42,819 nt of DNA from a virus. Below are positions 25,500 to 33,148 of this stretch, piece by piece (within the stretch, counting starts at the first letter, position 1; every line of letters begins with the position of its first letter). The notes under the pieces are model-generated. The model was not told the origin of the DNA. It did not search any database and saw only the letters and a list, made by a program, of their open reading frames with translations. The position numbers and the translations under genes are program-made. The stretch is from positions 1-42,819 of IMG/VR virus record IMGVR_UViG_3300021373_002226, one strand, 5' to 3'.

Positions 25500-26351
25500 C
25501 CCTTTATCTATTACATAGAACATATTACTATTTTGACTATCAGGTACACCGAAAACATTTAATTGTTTTATTGATTTACCTTTATAGGTTTTAATCATTT
25601 CATAGAAATCGTTATGATCCAAATTTTCTTTATACCATTCACATAAATCATCTCTATCCCAACCTAAAGAATCTATTGGGTAGTGCCAATATGTATAAAA
25701 ATAACTTTTTTCACTATCCAAACTATCAAAAGAAACTCCCCACTCCTCTTGAAATTCCTCATCTTCCATTTTTTCTTCTACATCTGGTAGAATATCCCTC
25801 CAAAGACGCTCTTTAGTATTTTGATACCAATGATCCGCCTTATTCTCTAAATATACGTCCCAAAAATACCTAAAAAAATCGTCATTACATCTTATATCAT
25901 TCACTTTACCATATACATAATCCCATAAGTCAGAATCGGTGTGAACCACATCAACTTTCATATCGTCACCACCATGACTTAAAATAAACTCTATAAAATA
26001 TTTAATTGCTTCTGGCCTACGAATACCCATCTCAGATAACAACATATTATAATATTTTAATTTACCTATTTCCTCAATATACGTTTTATCGGTAGATAAT
26101 GCAATTCTTAATGCATTAGATAAATCATCTAATTTATCGTTTTTAAGGTATCCATACAATTTGTCTAAGAATTTTTCGTAGTTTTCACCTAATACGTTGT
26201 TAGCTAACTTACCATCATCATTTCTAAGATCAGTGAGTTGCTTATATCTTAAATTATAACTTCTTTTTAATATAGTATTAGCGAGTTTTTTTTGTATCTC
26301 TTTAGATACCTCTTCTTTTAATATATTTCTTATAGACTCACTTAGTTTCAT
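25488..26351 (-). CDS. Tagged acidic hypothetical protein
   Basis: 287 residues. Tag MKLSESIRNILKE (L-K-E). The middle has many Trp, Tyr, Asp and Glu (RLWRDILPDVEEKMEDEEFQ, YWHYPIDSLGWDRDDLCEWY), similar in flavour to the acidic proteins at 8054 and 30879. No catalytic motif seen. Its ATG lies 1 nt after the final stop of the broken ORF at 26353-26547. Confidence 0.75.
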   Translation of the reverse strand: MKLSESIRNILKEEVSKEIQKKLANTILKRSYNLRYKQLTDLRNDDGKLANNVLGENYEKFLDKLYGYLKNDKLDDLSNALRIALSTDKTYIEEIGKLKYYNMLLSEMGIRRPEAIKYFIEFILSHGGDDMKVDVVHTDSDLWDYVYGKVNDIRCNDDFFRYFWDVYLENKADHWYQNTKERLWRDILPDVEEKMEDEEFQEEWGVSFDSLDSEKSYFYTYWHYPIDSLGWDRDDLCEWYKENLDHNDFYEMIKTYKGKSIKQLNVFGVPDSQNSNMFYVIDKGLFF

Positions 26352-26352
26352 T

Positions 26353-26547
26353 CTACGAATTCATTAGAGACATTGCCTTTCTAACTAACTCATCCTTTTG
26401 TTGTTCAAGTAACTTTTACTTACCTTTTTGTACTTCATTTAATTCCATACCAGCAGATTCTGATTTAATGTCTGCAATTTGACCGTCTAACTTATCGTGA
26501 CTTAACAATAAAGAATGGTATAATTGTGCTTTTTGTTCGTTATTCAT
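26353..26547 (-). pseudogene. Small ORF interrupted by an in-frame TAA
   Basis: From ATG 26547 a 64-codon frame runs to TAG 26355-26353 with one internal TAA at 26418-26416. Both halves look coding: NNEQKAQLYHSLLLSHDK at the start, then after the stop KLLEQQKDELVRKAMSLMNS. One C-to-T change (CAA to TAA) would explain it. It lies tightly packed against the next gene, the same architecture as intact neighbours. Alternatives are a sequencing error or a functional 43-residue product. Confidence 0.55.
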
Positions 26548-26570
26548 AATTTTATTTTTTAAAAACGTTA

Positions 26571-27083
26571 TTAATTCATGTTTAACCTACTTCGGTATCT
26601 ACCATGAACTGATTGAAACATCAATGACATTTTTTCTATCATATCTTCAATACTTTCTATTTGACTTAAAACTGATTTAATCAGTTCCGTTTTAGTCATA
26701 TCATAAGACATACCTATTTTATCCGAATAAAGTAGTCTTAAATAATTTTGTATTCTTTTTAGGGATAACTTATACTCAGTAACTAAATCTTTAAAATCTG
26801 CATCTAAATAAATCTCACCCTTTAACCTATCTATCATATCCACATCCAGATCTATTTTCATAGTTAGGTTGGATATGAAATTAGTTACCATTTCTTTATT
26901 TTCTAATTTACCTTTCGCAGCCATTTCTACAAAAGATTGTAATACTTCAACTGTGGAAGCTAATGTTTGCAATAAAGGCGCCTGTATACTCTGTGCATGT
27001 TTATTCATGATATCTCTATCATCATACCCACCCACCTCGTTGAGTACTTTATTTAGTTGGGATTCTGTTATCCTTATTTTCAT
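26571..27083 (-). CDS. Tagged helical protein
   Basis: 170 residues. Tag MKIRITESQLNKVLNE (L-N-E), then GGYDDRDIMNKHAQ and a helical body (VLQSFVEMAAKGKLENKEMV, SQIESIEDMIEKMSLMF). No known motif. Late-type promoter 14 nt upstream. Confidence 0.75.
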   Translation of the reverse strand: MKIRITESQLNKVLNEVGGYDDRDIMNKHAQSIQAPLLQTLASTVEVLQSFVEMAAKGKLENKEMVTNFISNLTMKIDLDVDMIDRLKGEIYLDADFKDLVTEYKLSLKRIQNYLRLLYSDKIGMSYDMTKTELIKSVLSQIESIEDMIEKMSLMFQSVHGRYRSRLNMN

Positions 27084-27097
27084 CTTAATATTTAATA

Positions 27098-27104
27098 ATA
27101 AATA
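27098..27104 (-). promoter_or_regulatory. Late-type promoter TATTTAT
   Basis: Minus-strand GTTATATTTATTATTAAA, 14 nt before ATG 27083. Confidence 0.5.
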
Positions 27105-27129
27105 TAACAGAACTAATAAAAACTAAACT

Positions 27130-27318
27130 TTATTGATTGTTTGAGTTTTCTTTTACTTCTACCTCTTCTATTTCCATTTGACGATCCCTTATTTTTTCCA
27201 TTTCTTTCATAAACTCTTCTTGAAACATTTTTTGTGCTCGTCTTTGTTCACCTTTAATTCTTTCAGTTCTCGCCCTAGATTTTTGTTTTTGATTTTTTCT
27301 ATGTTTACTTTTTGGCAT
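27130..27318 (-). CDS. Small basic/acidic coiled-coil protein
   Basis: 62 residues: a basic half (PKSKHRKNQKQKSRARTERI) followed by an acidic helix (EFMKEMEKIRDRQMEIEEVE). Untagged. Its charge pattern suggests nucleic-acid binding. Supported by coding-like composition and lack of an alternative gene here, not by homology. Confidence 0.55.
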   Translation of the reverse strand: MPKSKHRKNQKQKSRARTERIKGEQRRAQKMFQEEFMKEMEKIRDRQMEIEEVEVKENSNNQ

Positions 27319-27369
27319 AATATATATTTTTTATATGTTAATAATAATGAAATTTTACAATAATGTCAA

Positions 27370-27376
27370 TATTTAT
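27370..27376 (+). promoter_or_regulatory. Late-type promoter TATTTAT, leaderless spacing
   Basis: Plus-strand CAATATTTATTAATATG: element ends 4 nt before ATG 27381. It decides this start over the one at 27363, which lies upstream of the element. Confidence 0.5.
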
Positions 27377-27380
27377 TAAT

Positions 27381-27818
27381 ATGAAACTTTATGATTTAAT
27401 AAATGAAGAAAAATATACTTTTAACGAAAAAGGTGATTTATATAATAAAGAAGGGTTGTTAATCGAATTAATAGATGAAAACAATTCTGTGGTAGGTAGG
27501 ACTACTCTATATTCACCTTATTTCGGTGGTGTCATAGATAATGAGTATTATGATTTATATAATAATAATGAAAATTTAAATACTGATAACTCATTATATC
27601 TTTTTGATTTATTTGTAGAACCTAATAATAGAAATAAAGGGTGTGCGGGTAAAATAATAGATAAATGTAAAAATATAGTTAAAGATAATAATCATCAGTA
27701 CCTTTGTTTAATTAGTGATATATCTAATTTACCAGCTAAAAGTTTATACGAAAAACATAGTTTTAATGTTGATTATGAAGATGATAAAAAAATATTTTAT
27801 ACTCACAAAATAAGATGA
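27381..27818 (+). CDS. GNAT acetyltransferase with packaging-type tag
   Basis: 145 residues from ATG 27381. GNAT motif A is visible: LYLFDLFVEPNNRNKGC then AGKIIDKCKNI (the R/Q-x-x-G-x-G/A acetyl-CoA loop), followed by NLPAKSLYEKHSF. The N-terminus MKLYDLINEE ends in I-N-E and resembles the start of T4 internal proteins (MK-Y----I-E, from memory). It is the only plus-strand gene with both a tag and a late promoter. If packaged, it could acetylate host proteins on injection. Overlaps the DUF192 gene by 4 nt. Confidence 0.8.
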   Translation: MKLYDLINEEKYTFNEKGDLYNKEGLLIELIDENNSVVGRTTLYSPYFGGVIDNEYYDLYNNNENLNTDNSLYLFDLFVEPNNRNKGCAGKIIDKCKNIVKDNNHQYLCLISDISNLPAKSLYEKHSFNVDYEDDKKIFYTHKIR

Positions 27819-28216
27819 AATTATTAGATTTAGTTTTAAAAGATGTTTCTGTACCATTTAAAAAATCTTGTGAATTAACAATAACTAATTGTAATGGAAA
27901 AGAAGTTGTTGTTAATTGTGAGATACCATCTACCGATGAAGAGAAAATGACTGGTTTAATGTTTAGAGATAGTCTATGTGATAATTGTGGTATGTTCTAC
28001 GATTACGTTGATGGTGGTTTTTGGATGAAGAATGTTAATTTCCCAATTGAAATGGTTTTCATTAACGGTGATGAAATTGTGGACATTCAAAAAGCGTTAC
28101 CACACGATGAAACCTCTATTAAACCATCTGTAGAATCTGATGGTAACTTAGAAGTTAACGAAGGTTTTTGTGAATCTAATAATATATCTGTAGGAAACAA
28201 AATTTACATATCGTAA
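27815..28216 (+). CDS. DUF192-family protein
   Basis: 133 residues. Typical DUF192 core: EEKMTGLMFRDSLCDNCGMF, then GGFWMKNVNFPIEMVFINGD and EIVDIQKALP. The function of the family is unknown. A phage copy translationally coupled (ATGA) to an acetyltransferase is uncommon. The 3' end overlaps the convergent metalloprotease gene by 13 nt. Confidence 0.85.
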   Translation: MKLLDLVLKDVSVPFKKSCELTITNCNGKEVVVNCEIPSTDEEKMTGLMFRDSLCDNCGMFYDYVDGGFWMKNVNFPIEMVFINGDEIVDIQKALPHDETSIKPSVESDGNLEVNEGFCESNNISVGNKIYIS

Positions 28217-29244
28217 ATCTTTGGATTAATTTTTCCAAATCTTCTGACTAATACACCCGCTTTAGCGTTCGCCTCATCTTCCCAAGGAGAACCATCTTCA
28301 CCCTCTTCTGGATTACCCCTTAAATCTCCTCTCAAATTTTGTTGATGATGAATCATTTCGTGTGCGATGGATCTTATGATATCTGCGTCCGCCCTATCTT
28401 TCGTTAAAACGTTTATTTCGTTGTCTAACATATCATAGTTCGCAAGTGTCTCAATATCGTCACCATTACTTGTTAAATTGACTCTAAAGTCATCATCTAA
28501 AGATAGTTCTTTCTTACCAAACTCAATAAAATCATCAATAACTGACTCATTAATTTTTTTTATACTTTTTTGTGCAGTAGATGTGTAGTTTGATAATAGA
28601 CCTAATTCACTTATTCTTTGTGGTAATTTATACATAAAAGATTCCACTATACATTCTATTAAGCCACTATCTTCTATACCATAGTCTTTCTTAATAACTC
28701 TCATAATTTCAATCCTATTACCTTGTCCAGAACAACCACCTATTGTGTAAGTCTCATTTACGTAATTATATTCTAACCCACAACCAAAATTACAATGTTT
28801 CATTCTGACTAAAATATCTTTGTTTGGTAAAACCCATTCCCCACTATCACCTAAATTTTCATCGAATTCAATTTTACCCTTTTCTGTTTGATAATGTAAC
28901 CAATCATATACTACCTCCATTGAAAATTCATCCCAATCATAGAGATCATCAGGATTGTCCATTTTATAGTAATATCCTTCATCGTATGGATCTTCTTTAT
29001 CGTAATCATAACCCCAACCCAATTCATTAATAATTTCGTTATTAGACCTTATATCGTCTAATTCTTCGTCTAATGCGTAAATATCATACAATTCACCTAA
29101 AGTACCAAAAGTATAAGGTCTATTATCATCCTCAACTTCTTTAATATATACATCAGATAAAAGTCTATTCACAACTTTATCACAGAATTTTTTATCAACT
29201 CCCTCTAACTCCTCTTTTATTATTTTCCTAATTAATCTTTTCAT
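28204..29244 (-). CDS. Tagged zinc metalloprotease-like protein
   Basis: 346 residues. Tag MKRLIRKIIKE (I-K-E). The central 200 residues are acidic and Tyr-rich (EEELDDIRSNNEIINE-like). Near the C-terminus, IRSIAHEMIHHQQNLRGDL holds HExxH (HEMIH, about 295-299), and 22 residues on WEDEANAKAG provides a candidate third zinc ligand Glu (about 322-324), as in gluzincins. A protease packaged in the head and delivered to the host, or one acting inside the prohead, are both possible. First gene after a cluster of tagged genes from 30855. Confidence 0.8.
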   Translation of the reverse strand: MKRLIRKIIKEELEGVDKKFCDKVVNRLLSDVYIKEVEDDNRPYTFGTLGELYDIYALDEELDDIRSNNEIINELGWGYDYDKEDPYDEGYYYKMDNPDDLYDWDEFSMEVVYDWLHYQTEKGKIEFDENLGDSGEWVLPNKDILVRMKHCNFGCGLEYNYVNETYTIGGCSGQGNRIEIMRVIKKDYGIEDSGLIECIVESFMYKLPQRISELGLLSNYTSTAQKSIKKINESVIDDFIEFGKKELSLDDDFRVNLTSNGDDIETLANYDMLDNEINVLTKDRADADIIRSIAHEMIHHQQNLRGDLRGNPEEGEDGSPWEDEANAKAGVLVRRFGKINPKIYDM

Positions 29245-29262
29245 TTAATTAATTTTATAGTA

Positions 29263-29496
29263 CTATTCACTAAATAAGTACTCAGTATTTCTAAATACCT
29301 CTTCAAGTATCTCAGTTAAATCATCATAGTTAAGTGTACCATCAAAACCCATTCTATCTGCATAATCTAATGTACTTATCATTTCAGATGTAATGGTGTT
29401 AATTAATTCATTCTTTACTAGTTCTTTACCATCGAAATAATGTTCATTAAGTGATATCTTTTCCTCTTTTAATATTTTTTTGATTCTATTTTTCAT
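29263..29496 (-). CDS. Small tagged protein
   Basis: 77 residues. Tag MKNRIKKILKE (L-K-E), then an acidic helical body (LNEHYFDGKELVKNELINTI, DDLTEILEEVFRNTEYL). Tandem with a gene having a near-identical tag (29497-29790). Function unknown. Confidence 0.7.
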   Translation of the reverse strand: MKNRIKKILKEEKISLNEHYFDGKELVKNELINTITSEMISTLDYADRMGFDGTLNYDDLTEILEEVFRNTEYLFSE

Positions 29497-29790
29497 TTAA
29501 CTATATTTTTTTATAATTTCGTTTATTTTATTAATTATGTTCATACTTTCATCTCTTTCTTCCCACACTTTATCATTACCACTCTGTATTGACATTCTTA
29601 ACTTTTCTAAGTCTCTTATCATATCTTCATTGTTAGTTTGATATGCGAATTGTATTGCAGACTCTATATATCTAAGTCCCTCTGCGAAACTATCTGCCGC
29701 CTTATGTAGTAAATCAATACTAATCTCAGTAATATCTTTAGTTTCTGTTTTAAACTCTTCTTTTAATATATTCTTTATTAATCGTTTCAT
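29497..29790 (-). CDS. Small tagged protein
   Basis: 97 residues. Tag MKRLIKNILKE (L-K-E), sharing its form with 28204-29244 and 29263-29496, as if the tag itself had been duplicated. The rest is a helical bundle (DLLHKAADSFAEGLRYIESA). It overlaps the upstream gene by 4 nt. Confidence 0.7.
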   Translation of the reverse strand: MKRLIKNILKEEFKTETKDITEISIDLLHKAADSFAEGLRYIESAIQFAYQTNNEDMIRDLEKLRMSIQSGNDKVWEERDESMNIINKINEIIKKYS

Positions 29791-30233
29791 TCTTGTCCCT
29801 TTTCAATAACTTCAAACTCATCTTCACCAACTATTAAGTTTAAACCCCTACCATTGTCCCAATCAACAACTAATTGATCCTCACCAAACATTTGGATTGA
29901 GTTTACTTCTTTAACTGTTCCCGTTACCCCAGATTCTATTGGGTTGGGGTCGTTATTCATTTTAATAAGTCTTATTCTATCACCAGGTAAAGCTAATTTA
30001 CCATTACCGTAATTATCTCTAATCCAATTTTTTAATAGATAATAATAAATATCAGTACGTTCATCTATACCATACCTTAAAATTTCTGGTGAAATGTATT
30101 TAATCGACAAACTAATTACATCATCATATAAATCATAAGATTTTGTGGGTTGTGTTACCCTATTAAATCTTTTATTTAACCTATTTAATATTTTACTTAT
30201 ACCTTTTTCCATATTAGATTGGATTGTATTCAC
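29787..30233 (-). CDS. DUF4314-like protein
   Basis: 148 residues. The C-terminal half, LPGDRIRLIKMNNDPNPIES then GVTGTVKEVN and LVVDWDNGRGLNLIVGEDEF, matches the small beta-barrel DUF4314 pattern. The N-terminal half is a basic helix (KGISKILNRLNKRFNRVTQ) with no (I/L)-x-E end. It overlaps the upstream gene by 20 nt, so the start could be the later Met (residue 8). Confidence 0.75.
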   Translation of the reverse strand: MNTIQSNMEKGISKILNRLNKRFNRVTQPTKSYDLYDDVISLSIKYISPEILRYGIDERTDIYYYLLKNWIRDNYGNGKLALPGDRIRLIKMNNDPNPIESGVTGTVKEVNSIQMFGEDQLVVDWDNGRGLNLIVGEDEFEVIEKGQE

Positions 30234-30855
30234 CCATTTTAAATGGTTCTAAAATAGGGTTAATGGCGTGTAATGAATAACTACCATCTGGACGATATTC
30301 AGCATACACGAACTCCGCACCTACCACTTTATTAGCCCCATCTGAGGTATGAAAGAAATCAGAAATAAAAGGATTATATTTAATTTCTTCAGATACATCT
30401 TTTAGTGTTACGGGATCATTAGGTAATTCTTGTACTACACCACCTACACCTACAACTTGTGAACGTTTTGACATCTCACCAGCGTCTTTGGTAGTTCTCA
30501 TAATTTTGTGATAACCAGGACTTATATCGAAATTTATATCACCACCCAATAATAAATCATTTGTATAACCTATGATACCAGGAGTACTATCTTTTCTACC
30601 TCTTCTATTTCTACCATAAACACCAAACGCACCATTCTTATTGTGCATTATATTATGTCTGTTTGTGTGGAACCAAACCTCTTTCCCTATCAACTCTGGT
30701 GAGTCACCTTCTAAATAACCATGTTGTGCTTTTGGTGCAACAACAGGATCACTCATATCTGGATAGTAAGGTGGAGTTTCATTTATTAAATGTCCCCTCA
30801 TCTCCATTAGAAGATTAACCTTTTTTATATTGTTACTTTTATCTTTTGTTCTCAT
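30214..30855 (-). CDS. Hypothetical protein with tag-like N-terminus
   Basis: 213 residues. A basic helix with VNLLMEMRGHLINET (I-N-E) could be a longer tag. The remainder is mixed alpha/beta with no known motif (ELIGKEVWFHTNRHNIMHNK, KVVGAEFVYAEYRPDGS). Late-type promoter 5 nt upstream; first gene of the operon reaching 28204. Confidence 0.7.
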   Translation of the reverse strand: MRTKDKSNNIKKVNLLMEMRGHLINETPPYYPDMSDPVVAPKAQHGYLEGDSPELIGKEVWFHTNRHNIMHNKNGAFGVYGRNRRGRKDSTPGIIGYTNDLLLGGDINFDISPGYHKIMRTTKDAGEMSKRSQVVGVGGVVQELPNDPVTLKDVSEEIKYNPFISDFFHTSDGANKVVGAEFVYAEYRPDGSYSLHAINPILEPFKMGEYNPI

Positions 30856-30860
30856 ATTTT

Positions 30861-30867
30861 ATAAATA
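30861..30867 (-). promoter_or_regulatory. Late-type promoter TATTTAT, near-leaderless
   Basis: Minus-strand GTATATTTATAAAATATG, 5 nt before ATG 30855. Confidence 0.5.
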
Positions 30868-30878
30868 TACAAAATTAT

Positions 30879-31838
30879 TTAATAATGATCTATCCTATCC
30901 AATAATATCTCATTAAAATACTTCCAATCAATATCACCCGCACCACCATATCTAAAATGTTTATAGGTGTTTATTGATATACAATCTTCTGGTAAGAAAG
31001 AGTTGTATTCCATTCCCCACCCTTCTCTTTCGTCCTCCAGTATACCATCTAAAATTTCTAAAAATGTTGGGTATCCATGTGTTAATTCTGCGTTCAGTTG
31101 TGATTTAAATCTTTCTGATGATGCAATATCACCTAATTCTACTTGTCCTACGTATTCTAAACCAAATCCTTTAACACCTCCTTCATCTGTTTGATTTTGT
31201 AAACCCCCATCAAAATTGGATAAATAATCTGTTATACCTTCTTCGAAGTCTGAGTGTAATGCATCTATGTCCGCACTATGTTGAGCGTCCCCTAATGCAC
31301 AACCAATATAATCACCAAACTCTTCTTCAACAAATTCTTTAAAATCTTCTTCAGAAGGTTCACCCTCTAAATTCTTTAAATAATGTTCCTTCATTATACC
31401 TAAATTCTCTTTATCTATTTTATCAAAATAGTGATCGTCATAATCATAACAATCGTAATGTGCACCATAATCATAATCAAAACTAAAATATTTTCTAACC
31501 ATATCTCGAATACCATAATCTCTATCATCACAAAAGAAAGATGACATTTCCGAAGGGAAAAAACTAATTTTTATATATGAATTGGGTCTATCTTTATGTT
31601 CAGTTAAATATTTATAGATTATATTACTTTCTAGGTCCGTAGTTTGAATATTTTTATCATCAAGCTTTAAATTCTGTAAAAAATCAAAAATAAAATTAGG
31701 GTTAGATTCTATATGTTTATCAAAAATTCTGAATATCTTTTGATATACCTTTTCAGGGAACATTTGTTTTTCGAAGATTGTTTTATCATCTTCATTATCT
31801 TCATCATATTCCCTTAATATTTTTCTAATTAAGTCCAT
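30879..31838 (-). CDS. Tagged acidic protein, family A
   Basis: 319 residues. Tag MDLIRKILRE (L-R-E). Very acidic and aromatic (FSFDYDYGAHYDCYDYDDHY, then FDKIDKENLGIMKEH). Resembles the protein at 8054-9154 at two separated segments, suggesting a family. Function unknown. Late-type promoter 18 nt upstream, next to the divergent host-type promoter of gene 31899. Confidence 0.75.
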   Translation of the reverse strand: MDLIRKILREYDEDNEDDKTIFEKQMFPEKVYQKIFRIFDKHIESNPNFIFDFLQNLKLDDKNIQTTDLESNIIYKYLTEHKDRPNSYIKISFFPSEMSSFFCDDRDYGIRDMVRKYFSFDYDYGAHYDCYDYDDHYFDKIDKENLGIMKEHYLKNLEGEPSEEDFKEFVEEEFGDYIGCALGDAQHSADIDALHSDFEEGITDYLSNFDGGLQNQTDEGGVKGFGLEYVGQVELGDIASSERFKSQLNAELTHGYPTFLEILDGILEDEREGWGMEYNSFLPEDCISINTYKHFRYGGAGDIDWKYFNEILLDRIDHY

Positions 31839-31856
31839 TAACTAAACATTTATTTA

Positions 31857-31863
31857 ATAAATA
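31857..31863 (-). promoter_or_regulatory. Late-type promoter TATTTAT
   Basis: Minus-strand CCAATATTTATTAAATAAA, 18 nt before ATG 31838; abuts the -33 region of the divergent host-type promoter. Confidence 0.5.
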
Positions 31864-31894
31864 TTGGTTTTTAATATAAAAATTTATATATTTG
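31863..31894 (+). promoter_or_regulatory. Host-type promoter ATTG-N20-TATATTTG
   Basis: TATATTTG at 31887-31894 with ATTGG 20 nt upstream. The ATG of the next gene follows after 4 nt. The string TATATTTGTGATATGA is identical to that in front of gene 16762-16986. Confidence 0.6.
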
Positions 31895-31898
31895 TGAT

Positions 31899-32171
31899 AT
31901 GAGAAGAAAAAAAGTAAAAAGTCAAACAATTAAAAGTGATACTCCGAAAAAAAGAGAAAATATTATAGAAAAGAAAAGTCCTATAACTACATTACCTAAC
32001 AATTATAAATTAAAGTGGGATAAGGTTAAAGGTGTTAATGGTAAAATAGTAAGATTTAAAGAAGGTGATGGTGAGGAAAGAACCAAATTTTTAAACAAAA
32101 AAAATTACCGTCAAATGTTTGTTGGTGTTGACGGTAATGATTTATATTTTTATTACGAAATTTTAGGTTAA
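31899..32171 (+). CDS. Small basic hypothetical protein
   Basis: 90 residues. Lys-rich N-terminus (KKVKSQTIKSDTPKKRENII) and a C-terminal beta-rich domain (IVRFKEGDGEERTKFLNKKN, MFVGVDGNDLYFYYEILG). Untagged. Probably leaderless from a host-type promoter, suggesting early expression. Function unknown. Confidence 0.7.
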   Translation: MRRKKVKSQTIKSDTPKKRENIIEKKSPITTLPNNYKLKWDKVKGVNGKIVRFKEGDGEERTKFLNKKNYRQMFVGVDGNDLYFYYEILG

Positions 32172-32253
32172 ATTTGTTGATCGGGATACCACTCATATTC
32201 GTCTTCCATATCTTATTTATATATTAAATATAATTAATTTTTAAAAAATTTAA

Positions 32254-32285
32254 TTTGGTAGATTAAAATATTTTTCGTATATTTG
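32254..32285 (+). promoter_or_regulatory. Host-type promoter TTTG-N20-TATATTTG
   Basis: TTTG 32254-32257 and TATATTTG 32278-32285. It shares TTTGGTAGATTAAAA with the promoter at 21671. Drives the SprT-like gene. Confidence 0.75.
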
Positions 32286-32305
32286 TATAACAAAATTAAA
32301 CAATT

Positions 32306-32833
32306 ATGAGTTTCAAATCAATTAAAGACGTTGAGTCACACGCAAAACAGTTAATGGAAACAGAGTATCGAGTGGAAGTCAATGGGAAGGTTCACAGGTT
32401 GGCGCCCAATAAATTAGGATACAAATTTAAATTCGATAACGCTAAGAGACGTTTTGGGTTATGTTCTTATAGAAGAAAAGTGATAAGTCTATCAAAACCA
32501 CTCGCCACTAATAACCTAGATAACTTCTTTCAGATTAATGATACCATACTACATGAGATAGCACACGCACTTTCTTATAAGATACATGGTAGTAGAGGTA
32601 GTGGTCATTGTAAGCGATGGGTTCATGTTGCAAAGTCTATTGGTTGTAATGGTATTAGATGTTATGATAGTAGTCAGGTTAAAAGTATAGAACATAAGTA
32701 TACTTTAGTCTGTGATACATGCGGTGGTGAGAATCCAAGGTATAGAAGACCTAGACAGGATTATTCATGTGCTAAGTGTGAACCTAATAAGTTTGATGAG
32801 AGATACCTATTAAGAGTAGTACAAAACTTTTAA
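32306..32833 (+). CDS. SprT-like zinc metalloprotease
   Basis: 175 residues. HEIAH (83-87) with a further His at about 101 in GSGHCKRWVHVAK, and a C-terminal zinc ribbon CDTCG/CAKCE (Cys 136, 139, 155, 158): the full SprT arrangement. Family members (Spartan, SprT) cleave DNA-bound proteins and DNA-protein crosslinks. Untagged, host-type promoter, so probably acts early in the cell, e.g. clearing proteins from phage DNA. Confidence 0.88.
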   Translation: MSFKSIKDVESHAKQLMETEYRVEVNGKVHRLAPNKLGYKFKFDNAKRRFGLCSYRRKVISLSKPLATNNLDNFFQINDTILHEIAHALSYKIHGSRGSGHCKRWVHVAKSIGCNGIRCYDSSQVKSIEHKYTLVCDTCGGENPRYRRPRQDYSCAKCEPNKFDERYLLRVVQNF

Positions 32834-32847
32834 GGTGGTTACCCTTA

Positions 32848-32854
32848 TATTTAT
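32848..32854 (+). promoter_or_regulatory. Late-type promoter TATTTAT, leaderless spacing
   Basis: Plus-strand TTATATTTATTTATATGGG, 4 nt before ATG 32859. It partly lies in an imperfect ACCC/GGGT hairpin after the SprT-like gene. Confidence 0.4.
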
Positions 32855-32858
32855 TTAT

Positions 32859-32951
32859 ATGGGTTATTATATTATTTTGGGAGTTATTTCAGTGGTGTTT
32901 TTATATATGATGTCACTAATAGATGATGAAATAAATAAAAAAGATAAATGA
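32859..32951 (+). CDS. 30-residue membrane peptide
   Basis: MGYYIILGVISVVFLYMMS followed by a charged tail LIDDEINKKDK: one membrane segment and a cytoplasmic tail. Late-type element at leaderless spacing, and the TGA stop overlaps the next ATG (ATGA). Both support a real gene. A holin-like or regulatory membrane role is possible, not shown. Confidence 0.55.
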   Translation: MGYYIILGVISVVFLYMMSLIDDEINKKDK

Positions 32952-33148
32952 AAAATTGTATAGAGTGTCCTTGGGTTATAAGGAACAAAAATAATGACAC
33001 AATTATTAACCATTCTAAAAAATGGGGTAAGAAACATAATTGTCATATGAAGATAAAGGGTACAAATAAAAAACTTTGGGAGGATAGCCCAAAGTTTCAA
33101 TGTGTAGGTAATAAAAAATTAATATCTTCCACTAATATAAACAAATAA
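32948..33148 (+). CDS. Small Cys-rich protein with CxxCPW motif
   Basis: 66 residues. It starts MKNCIECPWVIRNKNND and has a second HNCHMKIKG cluster, then a Cys near the end (FQCVGNK), a probable zinc-binding mini-fold like the small CxxCPW proteins of phages (DUF6283-like). Coupled to the membrane peptide. Its end overlaps the convergent gene 33119-33358 by 30 nt. Confidence 0.65.
   Translation: MKNCIECPWVIRNKNNDTIINHSKKWGKKHNCHMKIKGTNKKLWEDSPKFQCVGNKKLISSTNINK

Noticed and set aside
32168-32209. 13-residue minus-strand ORF MEDEYEWYPDQQI with an A+T-rich upstream
   Set aside because: Protein-like composition, but too short to support without conservation or expression data.
32867-33100. 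77-residue hydrophobic minus-strand ORF
   Set aside because: Antisense to the coupled membrane-peptide and CxxCPW genes, which have better support.
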